6,954 nt of DNA, from assembly GCA_030430875.1 (NCBI GenBank), contig JAUIKI010000075.1, positions 1-6,954 on the forward strand. The letters are read 5' to 3'. Source of the DNA: Gammaproteobacteria bacterium (GTDB lineage: Bacteria > Pseudomonadota > Gammaproteobacteria > Pseudomonadales > JAUIKI01). Every line of letters starts with the position of its first letter. Position 1 is the stretch's first letter. Positions 1-6,921 of this stretch are shown piece after piece. Under the pieces are notes generated by a model, which saw only the letters and a list, made by a program, of their open reading frames with translations, searched no databases and was not told the origin of the DNA. The position numbers and the translations under genes were made by a program.

Positions 1-1374
1 TGCACCAACACATCTAATCCATCCGTTTTGGTTGCGGCTGGATTGCTTGCACAAAAAGCAGCTTCATTAGGTCTGACTGTCAAACCTTGGGTGAAAACGT
101 CTCTAGCACCTGGATCTCGTGTTGTACCCCGATATCTTGAAGATGCCGGACTCATTGGTTCACTGAATCAACTTGGCTTTAATGTCGTAGGTTATGGCTG
201 CACAACCTGTATTGGTAATTCAGGTCCTTTGCCTGAAGAAACCGCCAAAACCATCACTGACAAAAATCTAACTGTTTGTTCAATTTTGTCTGGTAACCGA
301 AATTTTGAAGGACGTATTCATGCGTTAATCAAAATGAATTACCTCGCTTCACCGCCTTTGGTTGTTGCTTATGCCATCGCAGGTCGCATGGACATAGATG
401 TCATCAATGAGCCTTTGGGTAATGATAGCAAGGGTAATCCGGTATTTTTGAAAGATATCTGGCCTGATAATCATGAGATCCAGAAAGTTGTTGCTAAATC
501 AGTGACAGCTAAACAATTTAAAGAATCTTATGCTGATGTCTTCGCAGGTGATGCACCTTGGCAAAAACTGCAAGCAGGAACCGGACAACTGTTTCAATGG
601 GAAGACGATTCAACCTATGTTCGCAACCCACCTTACTTTGACGGCATGACTATGCAGGCAAATCCTGTGAATGACATTACAGATGCTCGTGTTTTGGCAC
701 TGTTGGGCGACTCCATTACCACCGATCATATTTCACCGGCTGGTAATATCAAAGCGGATAGCCCTGCTGGCAAATATTTAATTGAAAATGGTGTTAAGCA
801 AGATGAGTTTAACTCTTATGGTTCTCGTCGAGGTAATCATGAAGTGATGATTCGTGGAACATTAGCTAACATTCGATTGCGTAATCAATTAGCGCCAGGA
901 ACCGAAGGTGGATTTACCACGCATTTTCCATCGAATGAGCAAACCACTATTTACGATGCTTCGATGAAATACCAAAGTGATAATGTGCCATTAATCATCA
1001 TTGCGGGTAAAGAATATGGTTCTGGTTCGTCACGTGACTGGGCAGCTAAAGGTGTTCGACTGCTAGGTGTCAACGCCGTCATTGCAGAAAGCTATGAAAG
1101 AATCCACCGAACTAATTTGGTTTGCATGGGTGTGCTTCCACTGCAATTTAAATCAAATGAAAATGCAGAAACCATAGGTCTGACGGGCAAAGAAACTTTC
1201 AGCATCAGTGGATTAAATCAAGGCACTGCTAAAGAAGTAACGGTCACTGCAACAGCTAATGACGGCAAACAAACGTCTTTCACAGCTATTGTGCGAATCG
1301 ACACACCTCAAGAGATTGAATATTTTCAAAACGGCGGCATTTTGCAATTTGTATTGCGCAAATTGGCTGGTTAA
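1..1374 (+). CDS. acnA: Aconitate hydratase A (aconitase), C-terminal half; 5' end outside the window
   Basis: Aconitase isomerises citrate to isocitrate via cis-aconitate in the cytoplasmic TCA cycle, using a [4Fe-4S] cluster. The reading frame is open from base 1, which encodes the first cluster cysteine in CTNTSNPSVLVAAG. The other two ligands lie in GCTTCIGNSG, at residues 67 and 70 of the visible part. The 66- and 3-residue spacing equals Cys435/501/504 of E. coli AcnA. The remaining 457 residues also match what that 891-residue protein would have from Cys435 onward, so about 434 codons are missing upstream. The swivel domain shows LLGDSITTDHISPAG, SYGSRRGNHEVMIRG (substrate-binding arginines) and GKEYGSGSSRDWAAKG. 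The stop is TAA and an intrinsic terminator follows at 1405-1432. The visible part is intact. AcnA/IRP type is clear against AcnB, which has a different domain order. The TTG at 28 is internal, not a start. Confidence 0.97.
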   Translation, partial: CTNTSNPSVLVAAGLLAQKAASLGLTVKPWVKTSLAPGSRVVPRYLEDAGLIGSLNQLGFNVVGYGCTTCIGNSGPLPEETAKTITDKNLTVCSILSGNRNFEGRIHALIKMNYLASPPLVVAYAIAGRMDIDVINEPLGNDSKGNPVFLKDIWPDNHEIQKVVAKSVTAKQFKESYADVFAGDAPWQKLQAGTGQLFQWEDDSTYVRNPPYFDGMTMQANPVNDITDARVLALLGDSITTDHISPAGNIKADSPAGKYLIENGVKQDEFNSYGSRRGNHEVMIRGTLANIRLRNQLAPGTEGGFTTHFPSNEQTTIYDASMKYQSDNVPLIIIAGKEYGSGSSRDWAAKGVRLLGVNAVIAESYERIHRTNLVCMGVLPLQFKSNENAETIGLTGKETFSISGLNQGTAKEVTVTATANDGKQTSFTAIVRIDTPQEIEYFQNGGILQFVLRKLAG

Positions 1375-1404
1375 TTTGAATAATTTAATCAACTTGTATG
1401 TTTT

Positions 1405-1432
1405 AAAAAAGCGGACTTTGGTCCGCTTTTTT
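1405..1432. terminator. Strong intrinsic terminator, symmetrical and probably bidirectional
   Basis: A GC stem, GCGGAC/GTCCGC (1411-1416 and 1421-1426), closes a TTTG loop. It is flanked by six A before (1405-1410) and six T after (1427-1432), giving a perfect 12-bp arm if the A/T pairs are included. It starts 30 nt after the aconitase stop and would end that transcript. The A-tract becomes a U-tract on the other strand, so the same hairpin could also stop minus-strand transcripts coming from gsp. Confidence 0.92.
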
Positions 1433-1504
1433 ATGTTTAAAGTATCAATAAAATGATGTGGATATCATTGGCTAAAATCATTAACCCCAGAAAATGATAT
1501 ACCC
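1433..1504. other. Intergenic spacer, no gene seen
   Basis: This A+T-rich DNA lies between the terminator and the inverted-repeat element. No reading frame with a start and ribosome binding site is visible. A small inverted repeat, AATGAT/ATCATT (1452-1457 and 1464-1469), is present, but it has no GC core and no U-tract, so no function is proposed. Confidence 0.6.
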
Positions 1505-1544
1505 TGAGACCTTTGCACTAAAAATCAATGCCACCTAGTTAACA
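1505..1544 (+). repeat. Left terminal inverted repeat of the MITE-like element
   Basis: This arm pairs with 1728-1770. The outermost TGAGACC is identical in both arms. It is followed by TTGCA-pyrimidine-TAAAA after one mismatch, then AATG and GTTAACA with small gaps. Confidence 0.75.
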
Positions 1545-1617
1545 CTCATAACGGCTCTGTGTAACGCGAATAAAATAATTTTGCTCTTTTTGGCATGCAA
1601 TTCTAAACTTAGAAACT

Positions 1618-1639
1618 ATTGCATTAAAAGTCAATGGCA
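1618..1639 (+). repeat. Internal third copy of the terminal-repeat motif
   Basis: The motif TTGCA-Y-TAAAA-R-TCAATG-S-CA at 1619-1639 repeats 1513-1533 of the left arm in direct orientation with three differences. It lacks the outer TGAGACC. It could mark the nested end of a second element or a duplication inside the relic. Confidence 0.65.
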
Positions 1640-1727
1640 GAAAAATGAAGAAAGAAGCTTCAGATTAAGACGCAAAACGCCGGTAATAACAAGTTATTGA
1701 CCAATTTTGCAACGAAAATATGGAGTT

Positions 1728-1770
1728 TGTTAACCATTTTTATCATTGTAGTTTTAATGCAATGGTCTCA
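1728..1770 (-). repeat. Right terminal inverted repeat of the MITE-like element
   Basis: This arm is the inverted partner of 1505-1544 and ends in GGTCTCA at 1770. That is only 20 nt beyond the gsp stop codon on the minus strand, so the element sits immediately downstream of gsp. Confidence 0.75.
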
Positions 1771-1790
1771 CTTAACACAAAAGGCATTAA

Positions 1791-3689
1791 TTAATCGTCT
1801 TTTTCAAAGTGATTGTCTTCGATAAACCGCAAAGGCATGCAATCACTTTCACTTTTAATCACCATAGATTTATCGACACGAACGCACGCGCCAGCGTAAA
1901 GACCTGCAGCGGTAAAAGTACAAACTTGTGTGTAAAAACCATCAACATTAGGTAGCGGAAATAACTGTTGGTACATAACATCACGCTCAGAAAATTTGCC
2001 GCCTGTGGACTCTAATAAATTATCACTCTCATCAAATAGAGAGATATTTGCACCGCATCGTCCAACAATGGGCTTAACGACGTAGCCATTGTTCGTGAGC
2101 TCATCGTTCAATTCAAATGCTGAATTGAGTAGCAATGGATGATTAGGGAACAGTGAAGAGATAATGGGTAATATTGCTTTATTACTTGGAATAAGTGACC
2201 ATAACGGTTCAAAGACCATAATATCTTTCTGCAGCAAAACATCAGATAGACGCAACTGTCTTTCTGGATGAAGACCTGGCTCATAGCTTTCATCTGCATC
2301 GGCTTCGCTTTCTTGACGAATTTGATCCAATGCTGTTTCCCAGGACCAAGTTTTCCAGACCCATTTTACGAAAGCACCATCTGCGTCCTTAATATTTCCT
2401 TTTTTGTCTGCATGTAAGCCGTGGAGACCAATAATTATTTTACTTTTCAGGCCAGCCGCGCGCAACGTTTCTTGAATGAACAGTGCGTGATATTTTTCTT
2501 CTCCTTCATCGTCTCTTAAAATATGCACCAATCCTTTTGCTTTACTGTTTTTCCATGCGGTTACCAGCTTGTCGAAAAGGTCTTGGCCTGCATCATCTCC
2601 GTCTTCAACGTCGTAGTGTTCTGCCCACTTGCCTTGTACTTTTCCCGCCTCCATGTAGCACGACGCTGAATCGCAATTGTACTCGTAAACCTTAAGTCCT
2701 TTTTCCGTCAAGGCGAAATCAAAACGACTGGTGATTAACTGATTGAGTCTATTGTCCCAAGATTGTCGTATCTTAAACCAAAGACTTTTAGGTAAATTAA
2801 ATTTTTCTAGCAGATGTTCGTTTTCCAGTACGTAATCGGTGGCATGCATAAACAAACCATGTAATTCGTTTGTCGCATGCTCAAGCGCTTCTTTTGCGGA
2901 TTCAGACAAAACGAAATAGCGTGTTTGCTCAGATTTTTCTAGCGTTAAACAGTGTCCGCCCATCACTTCAACATAGGCCGCCTCGTCGTCTTTAGCTAGA
3001 TTCAGCCAAGATTTTTTATTACTAGCAAGCTCAGATTCATCCAGCTGAGCGTGACGACTTTTAACTTGCATTAATTCGGGATTAGTTTCGTGTCTTGGTT
3101 CGGCATAGGTGTCGTCATCGGTCTGTATCATCCAGCCAAGAATTTCACCATCGACATAAGTGCAACTGACCCAATAGTCATCGTCTTCACCAATTTTTGC
3201 TTTTAATTCGCGTGCGTAATCTCTGCCATCGAGCCACTGTTCAAATACGACATTTTGTTCGGCAACACGTAGATAGGTATCACCAACTTCCGTAATAATG
3301 GCAACATGTCCTGTATCTTTAAACTCGCCGCCTTCTTGCCAGATTAGCAAGCTACCTGGAACTGGGTGTTGCTTGCTGCCGTTTGCGAAAGCATTAAGCG
3401 ACAGCAATTGATTTGACTTTGTATCTCGAACGTTGCGCAATTCAAAAATATCATACGCCATGGCCACGTCGTCAAAAATATAACCCTTATTAATATACAT
3501 CCAGCGACGCGCGAACTCTACACACTGCCATTTGTAGCCCATGTAAACACCGTCATGATAGCTTCGAAAAGAGCCACGAGTAGGATAATTCTCATTAGAG
3601 GCGCTATTGTAGTCTGAAGAGTACACTTCAACATTACCAGGGGCTACACCCAGCAGCGAACCAAATGATTCTGCTTTTTTATTTTTCAC
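1791..3689 (-). CDS. gsp: Bifunctional glutathionylspermidine synthetase/amidase
   Basis: This cytoplasmic enzyme has two opposed activities. The C-terminal ATP-grasp-like domain joins glutathione to spermidine using ATP, and the N-terminal CHAP-type amidase hydrolyses the product. The 632 residues align with E. coli Gsp (619). Amidase, about 1-195: nucleophile Cys56 in KWQCVEFARR, His128 in KDTGHVAIIT, Glu144 in RVAEQNV. Synthetase, about 205-625: Arg322 and Asp324 (SRFDF), Glu336 and Asn338 (YEYN), Cys344 (SASC), Lys504 (PSNKAILP), Lys539 (VVKPI) and Arg604. These sit about six residues beyond the E. coli Arg316, Asp318, Glu330, Asn332, Cys338, Lys498, Lys533 and Arg598 as I recall them, so both sites look complete. 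The start is GTG at 3689-3687, five bases after GGAG. No start lies between the ribosome binding site and this codon, and the N-terminus matches the family. It probably shares a transcript with the small gene at 3811-3957. Confidence 0.96.
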   Translation of the reverse strand: MKNKKAESFGSLLGVAPGNVEVYSSDYNSASNENYPTRGSFRSYHDGVYMGYKWQCVEFARRWMYINKGYIFDDVAMAYDIFELRNVRDTKSNQLLSLNAFANGSKQHPVPGSLLIWQEGGEFKDTGHVAIITEVGDTYLRVAEQNVVFEQWLDGRDYARELKAKIGEDDDYWVSCTYVDGEILGWMIQTDDDTYAEPRHETNPELMQVKSRHAQLDESELASNKKSWLNLAKDDEAAYVEVMGGHCLTLEKSEQTRYFVLSESAKEALEHATNELHGLFMHATDYVLENEHLLEKFNLPKSLWFKIRQSWDNRLNQLITSRFDFALTEKGLKVYEYNCDSASCYMEAGKVQGKWAEHYDVEDGDDAGQDLFDKLVTAWKNSKAKGLVHILRDDEGEEKYHALFIQETLRAAGLKSKIIIGLHGLHADKKGNIKDADGAFVKWVWKTWSWETALDQIRQESEADADESYEPGLHPERQLRLSDVLLQKDIMVFEPLWSLIPSNKAILPIISSLFPNHPLLLNSAFELNDELTNNGYVVKPIVGRCGANISLFDESDNLLESTGGKFSERDVMYQQLFPLPNVDGFYTQVCTFTAAGLYAGACVRVDKSMVIKSESDCMPLRFIEDNHFEKDD

Positions 3690-3694
3690 TTTTT

Positions 3695-3698
3695 CTCC
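3695..3698 (-). promoter_or_regulatory. Ribosome binding site of gsp, supporting a GTG start
   Basis: On the minus strand GGAG is followed by five A and then GTG. The upstream frame is open but has no ATG or GTG nearby. The purine-rich site therefore decides the start. Confidence 0.8.
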
Positions 3699-3810
3699 AA
3701 ATCCACGAGTGACATTAAATCTACCAAATAGATAAATATTTTGGGGCTGCCCAGATAATGCTTTCCTAATTCAATCAAACCCCCAATGATCTACTTGTAT
3801 TGTAATTTAA

Positions 3811-3957
3811 TCAATTTGGCTCATCCGCATTTGCATGGTATGGATATGTAATTGATTTATCCAAGTCAGCTTCCGGAATCATATGCAGTTCAATTATCTC
3901 AAGATATTTTTCTAAATCTTCTATACGCCCTTCTAGTCTTTTTAAATAAGCTGACAT
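3811..3957 (-). CDS. Small uncharacterised coiled-coil protein, 48 aa
   Basis: I do not recognise this gene. It encodes 48 residues, from ATG (3957-3955) to TGA (3813-3811), behind AGGAG with six bases before the start. Residues 5-26 form a near-ideal heptad pattern (Leu5, Leu8, Ile12, Leu15, Leu19, Ile22, Met26 at a/d positions), surrounded by Lys, Arg and Glu. This predicts a short amphipathic coiled coil that probably oligomerises. The rest (IPEADLDKSITYPYHANADEPN) is polar and acidic, ending in a Tyr/Pro/His-containing tail. It has no signal peptide, membrane segment or cysteine. It lies 121 nt upstream of gsp on the same strand, with a promoter about 100 nt ahead of it and no obvious terminator between the two, so cotranscription is likely. 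Any role in polyamine/thiol metabolism is only suggested by position. Its short length is the main reason for doubt. Confidence 0.75.
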   Translation of the reverse strand: MSAYLKRLEGRIEDLEKYLEIIELHMIPEADLDKSITYPYHANADEPN

Positions 3958-3962
3958 ACCAT

Positions 3963-3968
3963 TCTCCT
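3963..3968 (-). promoter_or_regulatory. Ribosome binding site of the 48-aa gene
   Basis: The minus strand reads TTTAGGAGAATGGTATG, an AGGAG core with good spacing to the ATG at 3957. It is the strongest translation signal in the window and the main argument that this short frame is a gene. Confidence 0.75.
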
Positions 3969-4062
3969 AAAGTAGTAAACGTAAACCAAAAATCGCCAAC
4001 AATACTCATCAAACTAACATCTAACTATTTTCGTAGAAAACAAGGCGCCGATTGAATTCTAT

Positions 4063-4092
4063 ATTATACATCGTGACAAAACGCGCATTCAA
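4063..4092 (-). promoter_or_regulatory. Sigma70-type promoter for the 48-aa gene and probably gsp
   Basis: On the minus strand a consensus -10 box TATAAT (4068-4063) is preceded, after an 18-bp spacer, by TTGAAT (4092-4087), which matches four of six -35 consensus bases. Transcription would begin near 4056, giving a leader of about 100 nt before the ATG at 3957. Only a weak TTTTC/GAAAA hairpin (4028-4040) is apparent in that leader, and I see no recognisable riboswitch. Confidence 0.65.
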
Positions 4093-4160
4093 AGACTAAA
4101 AAATGAACTGCATTCTTATTAATACAGCCATTTTTTGCTCGTAAATATCCAAGTATGGCT

Positions 4161-4166
4161 TATACT
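4161..4166 (+). promoter_or_regulatory. Candidate -10 box for the sensor kinase gene
   Basis: TATACT matches five of six consensus bases and lies about 50 bp before the kinase ATG. The nearest -35-like hexamer, TTGCTC (4135-4140), is 20 bp away, which is too far for a good promoter. An activator or another sigma factor may be used, or the match may be chance in A+T-rich DNA. Confidence 0.3.
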
Positions 4167-4217
4167 CAAAAGAGACCATGGAAATAAAAGTCTTCTGGGC
4201 ATCTTACTTAATCACCA

Positions 4218-6899
4218 ATGATCAATTTAACAGCACAGCACTCAAAAAACAATTTTGTGATCTTGATAAAAAAACGAATTTTATCACTGTTTCTTTTGCT
4301 CATCGGAATAATGCCACATGTTGCTTTCACTCAGACACAAGAAAACTCCACGGTAAAACCTGTGCTTATTTCAAAAAATCAAGCAGTTTATTATATCGAT
4401 GGCCATCTTGAATATTTTAAAGATAAAAAACGCGCTTATGACCACCAACAAATTATCAACGGTGAAGCTGATGCACTATTTCAAATCAGCCATGAAAAAA
4501 ACCCGCATTTTGGTTTTTTTCATGGCTATGTTTGGTTAAAACTCTCCATTTGGAATCCAGAAAAGACTGACATTGAATTAATGCTTGAATTAAACAATGC
4601 ACCACTAGAAGAAATAGATTTTTTTTATCAAACCAAAGATACGACTATCAAAAAAATAACTACAGGCACACGATTTCCTTTTAAACAGCGTCCAGTTAGA
4701 AACAGCACTTATGTCTTTCCAATTAAAATCCCTGCAGACAGCCAACAAACATTTTATTTGCGTATTGATTCTGTTGAAGCCTTAGCTATTCCTCTATCTA
4801 TTCGAACAACAGAAGAACATGTTTATCAAGCAAAACTAACTCAACTTGCACTAGGTCTTGTATTAGGCATTCTCGTTAGCATGACACTTTATAATTTATT
4901 CTTATTTGTCGCATTCCGTGATTCAACGTATCTTTATTATGTCTTATATGTAATCAGCTCACTATTTTTTCATATGGCTGTTTATGGCGTTGGCTATCAA
5001 TTCTGGCCAGAGGCTATTGCCTTTAATATTCGACTGCGTGATGTCAGCGCAAGCATGGCCATTACTTCTTTACTATTTTTTGTTCGAGTATTTTTTCAAG
5101 CTAGCAATCATTACCCTAGATTTAATAGGCTATTAATCGCAGTGACAATGTTTTCAGCAATCCCCATATTCACAACACTTGCCATTGGTCCTAATCTTAC
5201 CAATCAAATAATTCCTGTTTCAGTATTGCTGTGTATCATAACTATAATAGGACTAACTGCTGTTCGCTATAAACAAGGCTATAAACCTGCACGTTTTTTT
5301 CTTTTATCCTGGATCATATTAAGCTTAAGCGCAATCACTTTTCCAATAGTTAATTTTGGATTAATAGAATACAATATTTTAATTCAATGGAGTTTTCAAA
5401 TTGGAACTAGCTTGCAAGCAATTTTTTTATCTTTTGCATTAGCTGATCGAATTAATTTATTACGCGCTCAAAAATTTGAATCAGATAAGCTAGCAAAAGA
5501 CGCGCAAGAAATAGCAAAAACTAAAAGCGAATTTTTAGCAAAAATGAGCCATGAAATTCGCACGCCAATAAATGGCGTTTTAGGAACAGCCGAACTATTA
5601 AGATCAACACCACTGCAACCGTTGCAAAAACACTACTCTGATGTGATTTTTAGCTCAGGAAAAGCATTACTGAGTGTAGTCAACGATATTTTGGATCATG
5701 CGAAAATTGAAGCAGGAAAAATGCAATTAGAAAATATCAAATTTAATTTAGATAAATTAATCAATGAATGTATTGCAATTTTCACCGTTATTGCCAGAGA
5801 CAAAGAATTAGGCTTAGTTGCAGATATCTCACCAAATGTTCAAATTTATTTAAACGGCGATCCTGCTAGACTCCGACAGATTTTACTCAATTTATTAAGC
5901 AATGCTTTTAAATTTACTGAACATGGGGAAATTGTTATCAATGTTCAACTGCTCAATAAAAATAAAGAAAAGGCAATGTTGCGATTTGAAGTCAAAGATA
6001 CGGGAATAGGCATCTCTGAGGATCAAAAAAGCTTTTTATTCCAACCATTTTCGCAAGCAGATAGTTCTGTTTCACGCCGCTTTGGTGGCTCTGGTCTTGG
6101 CTTAACAATCTCTAGAGAGTTAGTTGAGCTGATGGGTGGGGAAATTGGAATTGAGAGTCAACCAGGGAAAGGCTCAACGTTTTGGTTTACAGCAGAATTT
6201 GAGATCGCTACACAAGATCATATTTCTGAAACAAATCCTGATAAAAGTATCTTACAAGGTAAAAAGTTATTGATTATTGATGATCATGAAACATTTGGAC
6301 TAGTCGTAAAAAGCCACGCATCAAATTGGGGGGTTGATGTTGACATTGCATTAACCATTAATGAAGCATCAACCAAGTTAAATGTATCAAAAGCTGAAAC
6401 CAAGCCATATGACTTCATTATTTTAGATATACATTTGCCAGATGGTAATGGTTTGGATCTTGCAAAAACATTATCTTGTGAAGAGAAATCGCCGCCAATT
6501 TTACTGGTAACAGGACTTGAATTATTTCCATCAAATGACATGTTGAATGAGCTTGGCGTTAAACAGATATTAGCAAAACCATTGAGCAATCAGCAATTAC
6601 TGAATGGACTACTATTATGTCTCTCTCAAAATAGCACACCACACAATGAATCCGGACAAAACACAGAACAATTTAGTCGGTTACGTGTCCTGGTTGCCGA
6701 AGATAATTCTGTCAATCAGTTAGTCATTAATGGATTACTAAAGAATTTAGGCATTACAGCAACAATTGTTTCAAATGGTTTATCAGTTGTCCAAGAAATT
6801 GAAAAACATCATAGTGATTATGATGTTATTTTAATGGATTGTGAGATGCCAGAACTAGATGGCTATAAAGCAACCAAAAAAATTCGCACTTCCATCTGA
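4218..6899 (+). CDS. Membrane hybrid sensor histidine kinase (7TMR-DISM type) with one complete and one cut-off receiver domain
   Basis: This is an inner-membrane sensor that autophosphorylates on histidine and passes phosphate through receiver domains. Order in the 893 residues: signal or anchor segment about 15-38; periplasmic 7TMR-DISMED2-like domain 47-197; seven hydrophobic helices about 208-409 (7TMR-DISM_7TM); coiled-coil linker 410-440; HisKA with His445 in AKMSHEIRTP; HATPase_c with N-box Asn562 (NLLSNAFKFT), G1 DTGIG (594-598), F-box FQPF and G2 GGSGLGL (623-629); receiver 1 with Asp688/689, phospho-Asp737, Thr765 and Lys787; receiver 2 with Glu828/Asp829 and phospho-Asp874. Receiver 2 ends 11 residues after DG (881-882), so its Thr/Ser and Lys positions are missing. 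The ATG at 4218 has no clear Shine-Dalgarno sequence; GTG at 4257 would also keep the signal segment. The gene looks more A+T-rich than acnA and gsp. Ligand and output partner are unknown; no Hpt domain is visible. Confidence 0.93.
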   Translation: MINLTAQHSKNNFVILIKKRILSLFLLLIGIMPHVAFTQTQENSTVKPVLISKNQAVYYIDGHLEYFKDKKRAYDHQQIINGEADALFQISHEKNPHFGFFHGYVWLKLSIWNPEKTDIELMLELNNAPLEEIDFFYQTKDTTIKKITTGTRFPFKQRPVRNSTYVFPIKIPADSQQTFYLRIDSVEALAIPLSIRTTEEHVYQAKLTQLALGLVLGILVSMTLYNLFLFVAFRDSTYLYYVLYVISSLFFHMAVYGVGYQFWPEAIAFNIRLRDVSASMAITSLLFFVRVFFQASNHYPRFNRLLIAVTMFSAIPIFTTLAIGPNLTNQIIPVSVLLCIITIIGLTAVRYKQGYKPARFFLLSWIILSLSAITFPIVNFGLIEYNILIQWSFQIGTSLQAIFLSFALADRINLLRAQKFESDKLAKDAQEIAKTKSEFLAKMSHEIRTPINGVLGTAELLRSTPLQPLQKHYSDVIFSSGKALLSVVNDILDHAKIEAGKMQLENIKFNLDKLINECIAIFTVIARDKELGLVADISPNVQIYLNGDPARLRQILLNLLSNAFKFTEHGEIVINVQLLNKNKEKAMLRFEVKDTGIGISEDQKSFLFQPFSQADSSVSRRFGGSGLGLTISRELVELMGGEIGIESQPGKGSTFWFTAEFEIATQDHISETNPDKSILQGKKLLIIDDHETFGLVVKSHASNWGVDVDIALTINEASTKLNVSKAETKPYDFIILDIHLPDGNGLDLAKTLSCEEKSPPILLVTGLELFPSNDMLNELGVKQILAKPLSNQQLLNGLLLCLSQNSTPHNESGQNTEQFSRLRVLVAEDNSVNQLVINGLLKNLGITATIVSNGLSVVQEIEKHHSDYDVILMDCEMPELDGYKATKKIRTSI

Positions 6900-6902
6900 A
6901 TT

Positions 6903-6921
6903 TTTAGATTCCTCATCTAAA
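6903..6921 (+). other. Short inverted repeat just after the kinase stop
   Basis: TTTAGAT (6903-6909) and ATCTAAA (6915-6921) could form a 7-bp stem with a TCCTC loop, starting three bases past the TGA. It is weak and has no following U-tract, so it is not a typical terminator. The rest of the sequence to 6954 shows no complete feature. Confidence 0.3.

Larger units (their letters stand above)
1505..1770. mobile_element. MITE-like element or internally deleted IS5-like relic, 266 bp
   Basis: The left end, TGAGACCTTTGCACTAAAA (from 1505), matches the reverse complement of the right end, TGAGACCATTGCATTAAAA (ending 1770). With small gaps the similarity continues inward through AATG to a shared GTTAACA (1538-1544 left, 1728-1734 right), giving imperfect terminal inverted repeats of about 40 bp. 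No intact transposase is present. Plus-strand codons from about 1562 read NANKIILLFLACNSKL, which loosely resembles the NANQLxxLFALxN segment near the end of IS5-family transposases as I remember them. That suggests a decayed C-terminus, but the similarity is weak. No convincing target-site duplication is visible at either flank, so the insertion is old or the true ends differ by a few bases. Element structure is directly seen; family assignment is inference. Confidence 0.7.

Noticed and set aside
1259..1456. A plus-strand frame running off the end of aconitase through the terminator
   Set aside because: It overlaps the conserved aconitase C-terminus and runs straight through the terminator hairpin. 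No ribosome binding site is apparent.
1500..1775. Target-site duplication flanking the inverted-repeat element
   Set aside because: The bases left of 1505 (ATACCC) and right of 1770 (CTTAAC) do not form a matching 2-, 3- or 4-bp duplication, including when the end is moved one base inward.
2108..2695. Short frames on both strands inside gsp
   Set aside because: They overlap conserved synthetase-domain codons and show no family resemblance, so they are shadow frames.
3739..3800. TTGATT/TATCTG promoter-like pair directly before gsp
   Set aside because: The spacer is only about 15 bp and both boxes are poor matches. The upstream promoter at 4063-4092 is far better.
3852..4055. A 67-codon plus-strand frame in the gap before the kinase
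   Set aside because: It is antisense to the 48-aa gene, which has the better ribosome binding site and a structured product. The plus frame has no such support.
4178..4411. A 77-codon plus-strand frame starting ATG just before the kinase, with a weak AGAGA upstream
   Set aside because: It overlaps the kinase signal segment and first domain in another frame, its product shows no domain-like pattern, and the kinase frame explains the same DNA.
6284..6589. A 101-codon minus-strand frame under the kinase
   Set aside because: It is antisense to the well-conserved first receiver domain and has no recognisable motif.
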